Of a stretch of DNA of 37,218 bases, positions 1-8,264 are shown in pieces. Every line of letters starts with the position of its first letter. Positions within the stretch are counted from its first letter, which is position 1. A program made the translations under genes and the position numbers. The notes beneath the pieces are model-generated. The model saw only the letters and a program-made list of their open reading frames with translations, did no database searches and was not told the DNA's origin. This DNA is from Candidatus Zhuqueibacterota bacterium (lineage in GTDB: Bacteria > Zhuqueibacterota > Zhuqueibacteria > Zhuqueibacterales > Zhuqueibacteraceae), in assembly GCA_022616415.1 (NCBI GenBank), contig JAKEEU010000059.1, positions 1 to 37,218 on the forward strand. The letters run 5' to 3'.

Positions 1-2489
1 AAAACATAAAGCGTAAACGCCCACCAGGTTTTCCAAGGCGGCGGGGTAATGGTGATTTTCACCGCGACGCCGTCTTCGTTCCAAACCCCGTCGTTGTTGG
101 AGCCTTTCACTTTGAAAACATAATTTCCCGGATCGAGATTGGTATAGCTGACAAAGCGCCTGGTCCCGGCGTCGATCCAGGTTTCGTCAAAACCTTCCAT
201 TATATACGCATACTGATTTTTCTCGGGATTGGTGTAATCGAGCGCGACGAACTCGAACGTCAAATATTTGTCTTTGTAGGAAAGCGCGATTTCATCCGTG
301 GCAGCAATATCCCTTTTGGCGATTTGATCGAACTTCTTGAAGGCGGTAATCACGATGGGCGGAATGTAGGCGTTGTCTTTGACCTCATCGGGATAAAAGG
401 CATTGAAGCCGTTGATGCCGCCAAAGAACATTTCGCCGCTTTTACTTTTGTGATAAGCGCCGGCGTTAAACTCATAGCTCTGCAACCCATCGTGGGTATT
501 ATAGTTCTTGAACGTTTCGGTTTGGATATTGAATCGTGAAATGCCTTTATTGGTACTGAGCCAAAGATTGCCATGATCGTCTTCCAAAATTCCATAAATC
601 ACATCATTGGGCAATCCGTCTTTTTCGGTGTAATGGACGAATTTCTCCGTTGCCGTATCGAATTTGTTGAGTCCACCGCCCCAGGTGCCAAGCCAAAGCG
701 TTCCGGCGCTGCGGGAATCTTCGTGAATGCAAAAAACGTGGTTGTTGCTCACGCTCTGTGGATTGTCTGGCTCGTTTTTGTAATGCTTAAATACCTCCTT
801 TTCCCGATCAAATCTATTGAGTCCACCGCCATCCGTTCCGATCCAAAGCACACCTGAACGGTCTTCAAAAATTGACCAAATGTTATCGTGACTCAAGCTG
901 GTGGAGTCATTCGCATCATGCTTGTAATGTTTGAACGTTTCTTTTTCGCGGTCAAATATGTTCAAGCCCCCGACGTCAGTTCCGATCCAGAGCATACCGG
1001 AGCGGTCTTCATAAATTGGGGTGACGCTATTACGGCTCAAACTGTTGGGATCAGCAGGGTCATGCCGGTAATGAGTGAAGCGCTCTTTTTTCCGCTCGAA
1101 TCTTTTCAGCCCGTCGCCATAAGTGCTGATCCAAAAATTTCCGGCACGATCTTCATAGATTGACCAGACATAATTGTGGCTCAAGCCGTTGGGATCATTG
1201 GGATAGTCTTTGTAATGTGTGAAAGCTTGTTTCTGTCGGTCGAATTTGTTGAGTCCGCCGCCCCTCGTCCCGATCCAGAGTGTGTTCCCGCCGTCGCGGG
1301 CATCTTCATAAATCGCTCGGACATTGTTGTGGCTCAAGCTGTTGGGATCATTCGGAATGTTGCGGTAATGCGTGAACATTCCTCTTCTGCGATCGAGCTT
1401 GTTGATGCCGCCGTTCCAGGTGCCGATCCAAAGCATGCCGGAGCGGTCTTCACAAATCGATCGGATATAATTGTCACTCAAGCTGTTGGGATCATTGGGA
1501 TCATGATGATAACGATAAAATTTTTCTGCGGCGCGATCGAATTGATTGAGGCCGTTGCCGGTGCCGATCCAAAGCAGGCCGTCCCGCCCTTGGCGGGATT
1601 CAAAAATCGACCAGACCGCACTCGCACTCAAACTGGCGGGATCATTGGAATCGTGATGATAATGCGTGACGGTTCCATCCCGCCGGTCGAGCTTATCAAG
1701 CCCGCCACCGGTGCCAAGCCAAAGCGTTCCTGCACGGTCTTCATAAATTACCCTGATCTGTTTGTGGCCCAAATCGTCGCTGGCCGTGGAATCGTATTGA
1801 TAGCGATTAAAAACTCCTCTTTCCCGATTCGATTCTTCCAGGATGAGCTTATTCAAGCCGCCGCCATACGTGCCGATCCAAAGCGTGCTCCCACCGTGAA
1901 GGGAATCTTCATAGATTGAGATGACATAATTATCACTCAAGCTGCCGGCATCGTTGGGATCGTTTTGGTAACGCGTAAATCTTCCCGTTTCCATCTCAAA
2001 CTGATTAAGCCCGCCGTACCTGGTGCCAATCCAAAGCGTCCTTCTGCCGTGGCGGGAAACTTCACAAATTGACAAAACATAATTATCACTCAAGCTGTTG
2101 GCGTCGTTGGGATCATGCCGGTAATGCGTGAAGCTGTCTTTTTCCCCATCGAGCTTGTTGAGCCCTCCGCCATTCGTACCGATCCAAAGTGTGCCGGCGC
2201 GGTCTTCATAGATTGTCCGGACGACGTTGTTGCTTAAGCTATTGGGATCCTGCGGATCATGTTTATACACTTTAAAATCATAGCCGTCGAATTTGTTCAG
2301 CCCGTCCTGCGTGCCAAACCACATAAAACCTTTGCGATCCTGAAGAATGCAATAGATGGTATTTTGGGAAAGCCCCTGTTCGAGTGAGATGCGCTCAAAT
2401 TTGAGGTTGTCCTTTTGAGCGAGGAGTTTATCCGGCCAAGCCAAAGCGACGGCGGCCGTCAGGACAATCGAGGTCATCTTGAGCCACAT
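1..2489 (-). CDS. Reg_prop/Y_Y_Y two-component sensor, N-terminal part (truncated by window edge)
   Basis: Read on the minus strand from ATG at 2489, the frame stays open to the window edge (about 829 codons). A short signal peptide or membrane anchor (MWLKMTSIVLTAAVALA) is followed by the typical opening FERISLEQGLSQNTIYCILQ and about 14 Reg_prop blades of roughly 48 residues (motif SIYEDRxGxLWIGTxGGGLNKFD, then SLSxN). This fits two seven-bladed propellers, the usual ectodomain of hybrid two-component sensors. Next comes a Y_Y_Y domain (YTNLDPGNYVFKVKGSNNDG) and the entry to the membrane segment (ITPPPWKTWWAFTLYV), where the window ends. Family knowledge predicts a membrane helix and an output module beyond the edge (histidine kinase, with or without receiver and AraC HTH, or another enzyme); none of it is visible. 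The likely role is sensing an external ligand, often a glycan. Five blades carry a 2-3 residue insert in the same loop. Confidence 0.88.
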   Translation of the reverse strand, partial: MWLKMTSIVLTAAVALAWPDKLLAQKDNLKFERISLEQGLSQNTIYCILQDRKGFMWFGTQDGLNKFDGYDFKVYKHDPQDPNSLSNNVVRTIYEDRAGTLWIGTNGGGLNKLDGEKDSFTHYRHDPNDANSLSDNYVLSICEVSRHGRRTLWIGTRYGGLNQFEMETGRFTRYQNDPNDAGSLSDNYVISIYEDSLHGGSTLWIGTYGGGLNKLILEESNRERGVFNRYQYDSTASDDLGHKQIRVIYEDRAGTLWLGTGGGLDKLDRRDGTVTHYHHDSNDPASLSASAVWSIFESRQGRDGLLWIGTGNGLNQFDRAAEKFYRYHHDPNDPNSLSDNYIRSICEDRSGMLWIGTWNGGINKLDRRRGMFTHYRNIPNDPNSLSHNNVRAIYEDARDGGNTLWIGTRGGGLNKFDRQKQAFTHYKDYPNDPNGLSHNYVWSIYEDRAGNFWISTYGDGLKRFERKKERFTHYRHDPADPNSLSRNSVTPIYEDRSGMLWIGTDVGGLNIFDREKETFKHYKHDANDSTSLSHDNIWSIFEDRSGVLWIGTDGGGLNRFDREKEVFKHYKNEPDNPQSVSNNHVFCIHEDSRSAGTLWLGTWGGGLNKFDTATEKFVHYTEKDGLPNDVIYGILEDDHGNLWLSTNKGISRFNIQTETFKNYNTHDGLQSYEFNAGAYHKSKSGEMFFGGINGFNAFYPDEVKDNAYIPPIVITAFKKFDQIAKRDIAATDEIALSYKDKYLTFEFVALDYTNPEKNQYAYIMEGFDETWIDAGTRRFVSYTNLDPGNYVFKVKGSNNDGVWNEDGVAVKITITPPPWKTWWAFTLYV

Positions 2490-2542
2490 ATTTCGGCTTC
2501 AATGTTCAGCCCAACACTGAGGTTTCTGATTTTGTGCCATTC

Positions 2543-2571
2543 AGTGTAAAGGCAAAATTATTTTATGGCAA
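2543..2571 (-). promoter_or_regulatory. Candidate sigma-70-type promoter for the Reg_prop sensor
   Basis: On the minus strand TTGCCA (2571-2566) and TACACT (2548-2543) are separated by exactly 17 bp, matching the -35/-10 consensus at 5/6 and 4/6 positions. The boxes lie 54 bp upstream of the sensor ATG in an AT-rich gap. FCB bacteria often use other promoter boxes, so this is only a candidate. Confidence 0.35.
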
Positions 2572-2602
2572 AATGATTAAAATCTTCGATCATCATTTGG
2601 GC

Positions 2603-4182
2603 TTACACATTCTCCAACTTCCACTCTGTAATGGCGCGCTTTGCGATGTCGAAATCGATCCCCAGCAGGAAAATTTTTCGCCCGCTTTGTAGATACTTTT
2701 CATGATACCCCTTGTCGCGAATCTGCGCGATGGCTTCTGCTGCCGGTTGATTGCACTTCAGCTCGATGATGTAAACTTTGTCCTTGAACTCCACGGCGAC
2801 GTCCATCCGCCCTCGTGACGAAAGAGATTCCGTGTGCACCAACACACCGGAAGCTGCGACCATTAGATAAAACACGGTGTGATAATAAGCTTCGCCTTGC
2901 TCCTGATGCTGGGTGTACGGGATTGCCGACAGGATGGCATTCGTCGTTTCGATAAATTTCCCGACGTCTTCCTGAGCCAGATATTGGTGCAGCCGTTTGA
3001 ATTGCGACTTTAATACGGTGTCAGCTATATCGGCAAGGTTGTCGTAAAGATAAAAAGATAAGCAGAGAACGATGTTTTGACTTCTTGATTGGGATAGCCC
3101 AGGCGATAGAGAATGCCATCGTAATGGTGAATCGTCACATAGCCGGTTTGAAACAGCAATGCCTCCAATCGCAAATTTTCCAATTCATAAGTGGAAAAAG
3201 CCGTTTCCGGAATTTCAAGGTTTTCGATCTGCGGGATGGGATAATCTTTTTCTTTGATCAAATTCACCAAAAAGCTCGGCGTGGCGGTCTCGAACCAGAA
3301 GGTCTTGAAATCATATTCCGCAAAAGCGTTGATGACGGAAAAAGGATTATAGACCAACAAATCCGTTTTCGTGAACCGGTAGCCATTGTACCAATCGCGC
3401 AGCTTTTGCAGAACCTCTGCCGTCGTTGTCTGTTGGCGTTGCGCGAACACCGCAATCCGCTCATGAAAATAATGCTCCAATTCTTCCTGCGTATATCCCA
3501 GCATCCCCGCGTATCCCGCATGCATCGTCAGATCCTGCAGGTTGTTCAAATCCGAAAAGATGCTCACCTTGCTGAATTTGGAGATGCCGGTAATGAAGAC
3601 GAACCGCACGGCCTCTGCGACGTCGATGCCCTTGAGCACGCCAAAAAATTCTTTGAGCAAAGACCGATTCTGCTGGGCTTTTTGCAGCCCGTCTTCACCT
3701 TCTCCCAAGTGGGTGATGATCGGCTTGTCATACTCGTCGACCAGAACAACGGCTTTCTCCCCGTACTTTTTGTGCAATTCGGTAAAAAGCTTGACAAATT
3801 TGTTCGGTAGAATATCATGTTTGAGTGTTACACCATTGCGCTCGGCATTTTCATCCAACGTTATGGACAGGCTCTTTTCCAGGGCTTCTGCATCAGTCAG
3901 TTTGATCTAGCTGAAATCGATCTGCACCACCGGATGCGGCTGCCACGGCCAATCGCTGTTTTCTATCCACAACCCCTGGAACAGCTCCTTCCCACCCTCG
4001 AACAGGGATTTCAGGGTCGAGACGAGCAGCGATTTGCCAAAACGCCGCGGCCGGGAGAGAAAATAATACGCCTGGGGAATGCGGGCCATTTCATAGATGT
4101 AGCGGGTCTTGTCGATGTAGACAAAATTACCGGTGATCATCTGCTCAAAATCCCGCACACTGATCGGCAGAAATTTTTCCAT
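2603..4182 (-). pseudogene. AAA-ATPase-like / PD-(D/E)XK nuclease-family protein, disrupted
   Basis: Three minus-strand segments together make one protein of the AAA-ATPase_like plus C-terminal PD-(D/E)XK family. The N-terminus (MEKFLPISVRDFEQM, ATG at 4182 with GAGGTG just upstream) includes a Walker-A-like RPRRFGKSLLVSTL. The middle has Walker-B-like KAVVLVDEYDKPI and the family strings GISKFSKVSIFSDLNNL and WYNGYRF. The C-terminus has the nuclease core DVAVEF...YIIELKCN. Two lesions break it: an in-frame TAG at 3907-3909 (IDFS*IKLTDAEALEKSL), and a frameshift caused by an exact 8-bp tandem duplication at 3046-3061. Removing one copy restores AYLYDNLADIADTVLKSQF and links to the last segment. 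Family members are common, poorly understood proteins often present in many paralogs in FCB genomes. A functional product is unlikely. Confidence 0.85.
3046..3061. repeat. 8-bp tandem duplication AAAGATAA x2 causing a frameshift
   Basis: The plus strand reads AAAGATAAAAAGATAA, two perfect adjacent copies of AAAGATAA. Deleting one copy restores the reading frame of the AAA-ATPase-like gene across this point, so this is very probably the frame-breaking mutation. Confidence 0.85.
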
Positions 4183-4693
4183 TGCGGCACCTCGCAAAAA
4201 CGCAAAGAATAAGCAATTCTTATTTAGAAAATACGGCCGGCTGAAATCCTTGCTGTGTCAGCCAAATCGGCTCGGCTATGGTCGGTCGAGCTTGACGAGA
4301 AGATTCATCCAATGTCCAAATATAAGAAAATCTTTGGAAAACTTCAACTTTTCGCCGATTTTTCCTCACCATGTAACATAGCTACTCAACTTTGCAACGC
4401 CAGTGTCAGGTACTCACCGCGGCATTTTTGTATCTTGTAACAGTTCGGGTAACCGTCCGGACGCTTCGTAATTTGAGCAAGCTCGTTGTAAAAAACACCG
4501 TCATTCTCGCACAAAAGCGTCCGGACGGTGAACTGTTACTGTATCTTTATCACAGCAAGAGCAAAAAACAACGAGTATATAGACGCAATTGCGCTTTGCA
4601 AGTTTCAGGTGAACGAAAAAATGGCATTTCCTACATGCTCATGGAGTTGATCGCTACAAGCATGAACATTAAATTTCGTATACGGAATAACAA
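4183..4693. other. Intergenic region (about 510 bp), no gene recognised
   Basis: This gap lies between the divergent AAA-ATPase-like pseudogene and the ECF sigma gene, so promoters for both should be here. Apart from the inverted-repeat element at 4437-4539, no gene, RNA or convincing promoter is seen. The short open frames across it show no recognisable protein motif and run through the repeat. The string CAGTGTCAGG near 4400 recurs near 10205 in another intergenic region. Confidence 0.5.
4437..4539. repeat. Dispersed inverted-repeat element, copy 1 (core ACCGTCCGGACGCTT)
   Basis: The left arm is GTAACAGTTC, then GGGTA, then ACCGTCCGGACGCTT (4437-4466). The right arm (4515-4539) is the exact reverse complement of the left arm without the GGGTA insert, giving 25 matching bases. 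About 48 bp separate the arms. Related elements lie at 18541-18630 and 33759-33822, always between genes. A REP- or MITE-like mobile palindrome or an mRNA-stabilising stem-loop are the likely explanations. Confidence 0.75.
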
Positions 4694-5515
4694 ATGCTGA
4701 AAATAAACACCACTGATCAAATACAACCCGGTGAGCCCGCGGAAAAAGCGATTCCGCGTCTTTGGGAAGAACACAGCAGGCTGATTTATAATTTGGGCTT
4801 GCGGCTGTGTCGCAGCCCGGAGTGCGCCCAAGATTTGGTGCAGGAGACTTTTCTGCGCGCCTTCCGCAATTGGCATCAGTTCGAGGGCCGTTCCAGCCCT
4901 GCCACCTGGCTTTTCGCCATCGCCATGCGGACGCACAAACGAGTCCGCCGCCGGCTCAAAGGGTATCATACGGAATCGCTTGCCAACTTGCCGCCCACGT
5001 GGGAAGAAAAAATTCCGGATATTTCCTTCGGCCAAGAGGGGCCGCTGGAGGAAGTCTTGCGCCATGAGGCGCAGGAAACGATTTATCGCGCGATGGACAG
5101 TCTACCAATCGATTTCCGCGTGACGCTCACGCTCAAAAGCATCGTGGACTTTTCGGTGGCGGAGGTTGCAGAAGTGTTGGGAATCAAGGAAGCAACGGTC
5201 AAGACCCGCGTCCACCGCGCGCGCTTGCTGTTGCGCGAGGGATTGGTGAAACCGCCTCCCAGACGCCAAGCCTCGCTGATCGAGCCTTCACAACAGGTCT
5301 GCCTCGATCTGTTGTATGCCAATCAGAAAGCGCTGGATCGTGGAGTGGAATTTCCGCTGGCCAGCGGCGAGTTGTGCTCGCGTTGTCATGTGCTCTTCGC
5401 CACGCTTGATCTTGCTTATGACGCCTGCATCAAGCTCAAAAGCGGAGAGCTTCCCGAGCCTTTGCGAAAGCTTTTGCTTATAGAGATTAGCTCGATCGAA
5501 CACCTTCGCCTGTAA
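4694..5515 (+). CDS. ECF-type RNA polymerase sigma factor with cysteine-containing C-terminal extension
   Basis: 273 residues. Region 2 is clear (residues about 25-95: HSRLIYNLGLRLCRSPECAQ, DLVQETFLRAFRNW, PATWLFAIAMRTHKRVRRR). Region 4 with its helix-turn-helix follows (about 130-180: LPIDFRVTLTLKSIVDFSVA, EVAEVLGIKEATVKTRVHRA). Group IV sigma factors are normally about 180-200 residues; this one has a further 85-90 residue tail containing ELCSRCHVLFATLD. A CxxC within such a tail resembles zinc-binding anti-sigma segments, so built-in regulation is possible but inferred. The start has only a weak GGA ribosome-binding signal. It precedes the sulfur-related genes and may control them, but no target promoter was identified. 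Confidence 0.88.
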   Translation: MLKINTTDQIQPGEPAEKAIPRLWEEHSRLIYNLGLRLCRSPECAQDLVQETFLRAFRNWHQFEGRSSPATWLFAIAMRTHKRVRRRLKGYHTESLANLPPTWEEKIPDISFGQEGPLEEVLRHEAQETIYRAMDSLPIDFRVTLTLKSIVDFSVAEVAEVLGIKEATVKTRVHRARLLLREGLVKPPPRRQASLIEPSQQVCLDLLYANQKALDRGVEFPLASGELCSRCHVLFATLDLAYDACIKLKSGELPEPLRKLLLIEISSIEHLRL

Positions 5516-5644
5516 AACCTGCCTCTCGATCCGCCATGAACCGAGGTGTTGGGAACCTTTTCGCGAGTCCGTGTCACTAAAAAATCAAAAGCTCGAATTT
5601 ATTTTATGATCATTCCCGATGAGGCATATCAGAGATTAGAATCT

Positions 5645-6781
5645 ATGCGACCCATATATCTTGATTATAACGCTTCGACCCCGATTGATCCTGCGGTGGC
5701 AAAGGCGATGCGTCCATACCTCGAGCAATATTTTGGAAATCCTTCCAGCGCTCATTGGTATGGAGGTCATAACAAACAAGCGATAGAAAAGGCGCGGCAG
5801 CAGGCTGCTGATCTGCTGAATTGCCGGCCTGAAGAGGTGATATTCACCAGTGGCGGCAGTGAATCCAACAACCATGCAATTAAGGGAGCAGCCTTTGCCA
5901 ATCGAGAAAAGGGAAATCACATTATCACTTCCGCGATCGAGCATCCGGCCGTTATCGAGGTTTGCCAATTTCTGGAGACCAAAGGATTTCAGGTGACCGT
6001 TCTTCCGGTGGATGAATTCGGCCGGGTTGAATTGGAGGCGTTGCAACGATCAATCACGGCGCAGACCATTTTGATCACCATCATGCATGCCAACAATGAG
6101 GTGGGAACCATTCAGCCCATCGCCGAAATTGCCAGGATTGCGAGAGAGCATCGGATCATTCTGCATACTGATGCGGCGCAATCAGTTGGCAAGATTCCGG
6201 CTCTGGTTGATGCGCTGGGGGTTGACTTGCTGTCCGTAGCCGGCCATAAGCTTTACGCCCCCAAAGGAATCGGCGCTTTATACATTGGCCGTGGAATCCG
6301 ATTGGAAAAACTCATTCATGGCGCCGGCCACGAGATGAATCTTCGCGCCGGCACTGAGAATGTGTTGGAGATCGTCGGTTTGGGAATGGCTTGTGAGATT
6401 GCCAGACGAGACCTACAGCAAAACATGGCGCATGCTAAAGAGGCTCGTGATCGATTGTACAATGGCCTCAAACAGAAATTAAGTGAGGTTCGTTTGAATG
6501 GCCATCATCAGCAACGCTTGCCAAACACCCTGAATGTCAGCTTCCCGAACGTCGAGGCCAACAGACTTCTCGCAGAGATCAAGGATGAGGTTGCTGCCTC
6601 ACCTGGTGCTGCCTGCCATTCTGATTCCGTGCAAGTTTCGGGAACATTGCGTGCCATGAAAGTGCCGTTGGAATACGCCATGGGAACGATCCGGTTTTCC
6701 ACCGGCAAAATGACAACCGCTGAGGAAATCGATCGCGCTGTTGAAATCATTGCGAACGCGGTGCAACGTTGGAAATCTTGA
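5645..6781 (+). CDS. Cysteine desulfurase (NifS/IscS family, class V aminotransferase fold)
   Basis: PLP enzyme that removes sulfur from L-cysteine, giving alanine and an enzyme-bound persulfide. The start is placed at MRPIYLDYNASTPID (378 residues); earlier in-frame ATGs at 5546 and 5606 would add sequence unlike the family. Visible landmarks are the N-terminal LDYNASTP, FTSGGSESNNHAIKG, MHANNEVGTIQPI, HTDAAQSVGKI, the PLP lysine in SVAGHKLYAPKG (about K202), RAGTENV, and the catalytic cysteine in ASPGAACHSDS (about C324). The gene is not in an isc or suf cluster: no IscU, ferredoxin or Fe-S scaffold follows. Its neighbours are rhodanese proteins, so it may feed sulfane sulfur to them (inference). 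The MFS gene begins 8 bp after its stop, which suggests co-transcription. Confidence 0.93.
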   Translation: MRPIYLDYNASTPIDPAVAKAMRPYLEQYFGNPSSAHWYGGHNKQAIEKARQQAADLLNCRPEEVIFTSGGSESNNHAIKGAAFANREKGNHIITSAIEHPAVIEVCQFLETKGFQVTVLPVDEFGRVELEALQRSITAQTILITIMHANNEVGTIQPIAEIARIAREHRIILHTDAAQSVGKIPALVDALGVDLLSVAGHKLYAPKGIGALYIGRGIRLEKLIHGAGHEMNLRAGTENVLEIVGLGMACEIARRDLQQNMAHAKEARDRLYNGLKQKLSEVRLNGHHQQRLPNTLNVSFPNVEANRLLAEIKDEVAASPGAACHSDSVQVSGTLRAMKVPLEYAMGTIRFSTGKMTTAEEIDRAVEIIANAVQRWKS

Positions 6782-6789
6782 ATGCGACA

Positions 6790-8105
6790 ATGGAACAAGC
6801 AAACCTCGGTTTGAAAGAAAACTGGCGGCAGTTCACCCTGCTGGTCATCATCAATGCCTTTGTCGGCGGCATGGTGGGATTGGAGCGCGCGATTCTTCCG
6901 CAAATTGCCGAGGCCGAATTTCATATCGCCGCCAAAACCGCCGTTCTTTCTTTTATCATTGTTTTTGGAATCGCAAAAGCACTGACGAATTACGTTACCG
7001 GTGCGCTTGCGAACCGATTGGGGAGGAAGACATTGCTCATGCTCGGCTGGCTCATCGGCATGCCGGTTCCTTTTATTCTTATGTGCGCGCCAAATTGGAA
7101 CTGGATTGTAGCGGCAAATCTTCTGCTGGGAATCAATCAAGGGCTGGCGTGGTCGAGCACGGTGGTGATGAAAATCGATTTGGTCGGCGATAGCGAACGC
7201 GGACTGGCGATGGGACTGAATGAATTTGCCGGATATCTTGCCGTGGCAGTCGCGGCGTTTCTCACCGGCTGGATCGCTGCCAACTTCGGTTTGCGGCCCT
7301 ATCCGTTCTACCTCGGTGTGGCTTTGGCGCTTGCCGGATTTTTCGGAAGCTGGCTGCTGGTGCGCGATACCCGCCGGCATGTTGCCAAAGACGCCGCGGC
7401 CAACAATGTCCCTTTGCGCAAAAATATTTTCTGGGACACCACGGTGCTCGACCGCAATCTGAGCGCCGTCACGCAGGCCGGCCTGATCAATAATCTCAAC
7501 GACGCCATGGCTTGGGGATTATTTCCTCTCGTGCTGGCGCAACAGGGCTTTGGCGTGGAAGATATCGGCATGATCGTCGCGGTTTATCCAGCGGTGTGGG
7601 GCATCGGACAATTGTTTGCCGGAAGAATGTCCGACTATTTTTGCAAGAAAAGCATGCTGTTCTGGGGAATGCTCTTGCAAGGCGTGGCGCTGGTGCTGTT
7701 GGTTTTTGCCAGCACGTTCGTTCATTATATCGCGCTTTCCATCGTGCTCGGCTGGGGCACGGCGATGGTTTATCCGACGTTTTGGCTACAGTAGCCGAGA
7801 ACACACATCCCCATGACCGCGCCAAAAGTCTCGGCGTGTTTCGCCTGTGGAGAGACTTGGGTTATGCCGTCGGGGCGTTGCTCACGGGCATCATCGCTGA
7901 TGCCTTGGGCCTCAACGCCAGTATCATCGCCATCGCCGTTCTCACCCTCGGCTCGGCGCTGATTATCGAGCAGAGAATGCGGTGCCAAACGAATGCGATC
8001 AAACTTATGGATTGGCTTTTGCAAAAAGCAGTCAACAAGAAAAAGCACAAAATCGAAATTCTTCACGAACGGGTAGCGCTAGCATTTTGCTTGCTGTCAA
8101 AATGA
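6790..8105 (+). pseudogene. Major facilitator superfamily transporter, frameshifted
   Basis: From ATG 6790 the frame gives an MFS protein (LLVIINAFVGGMVGLERAI, the loop GALANRLGRKTLLMLGW, GINQGLAWSSTVVMKIDLVG) up to GWGTAMVYPTF. It then stops at 7794. The missing C-terminal helices continue at once in the next frame (LATVAENTHPHDRAKSLGVF, LGYAVGALLTGIIADALG). The break lies at the T-run 7780-7783: one extra T would join the parts as MVYPTFLATVAENTHP. It could be a real one-base deletion or an error in a homopolymer. The repaired protein would be about 438 residues with 12 helices. The substrate is unknown; the 8-bp spacing from the cysteine desulfurase suggests one transcript. Confidence 0.82.
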
Positions 8106-8130
8106 CTGCTACATCGTCACCATATTTTTT

Positions 8131-8210
8131 GTAGTCCCGGTCCCTTGTGGGCCGCTGTCCAAGCTAATAAATTCGCGGATGGACAATGCCCCACAAGGGG
8201 GCAGGACTAC
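8131..8210. repeat. Intergenic imperfect palindrome (GTAGTCC...GGACTAC)
   Basis: The outer arms GTAGTCCCGGTCCCTTGTGG and the reverse complement of the right end (GTAGTCCTGCCCCCTTGTGG) match at 17 of 20 positions. A second partial pairing (GTCCA/TGGAC) lies inside. It sits between the MFS pseudogene and the rhodanese-MBL gene. It may be a small palindromic mobile element or a transcript-end stem-loop; there is no U-tract in the forward direction. Confidence 0.6.
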
Positions 8211-8264
8211 GAAATTAAAGTAACAGTGTACGACGCTACTTTTTAGGCAATTAGGAGCAAGACC

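Noticed and set aside
324..1919. Several plus-strand frames with repeated AQAVGIIGI-like strings
   Set aside because: They are the antisense shadow of the Reg_prop repeats; the minus strand gives clear propeller blades.
893..2250. Regular repeats with a period of about 147 bp, resembling an array
   Set aside because: The units are long, diverged and coding (Reg_prop blades). There are no short identical repeats with unique spacers, so this is not CRISPR.
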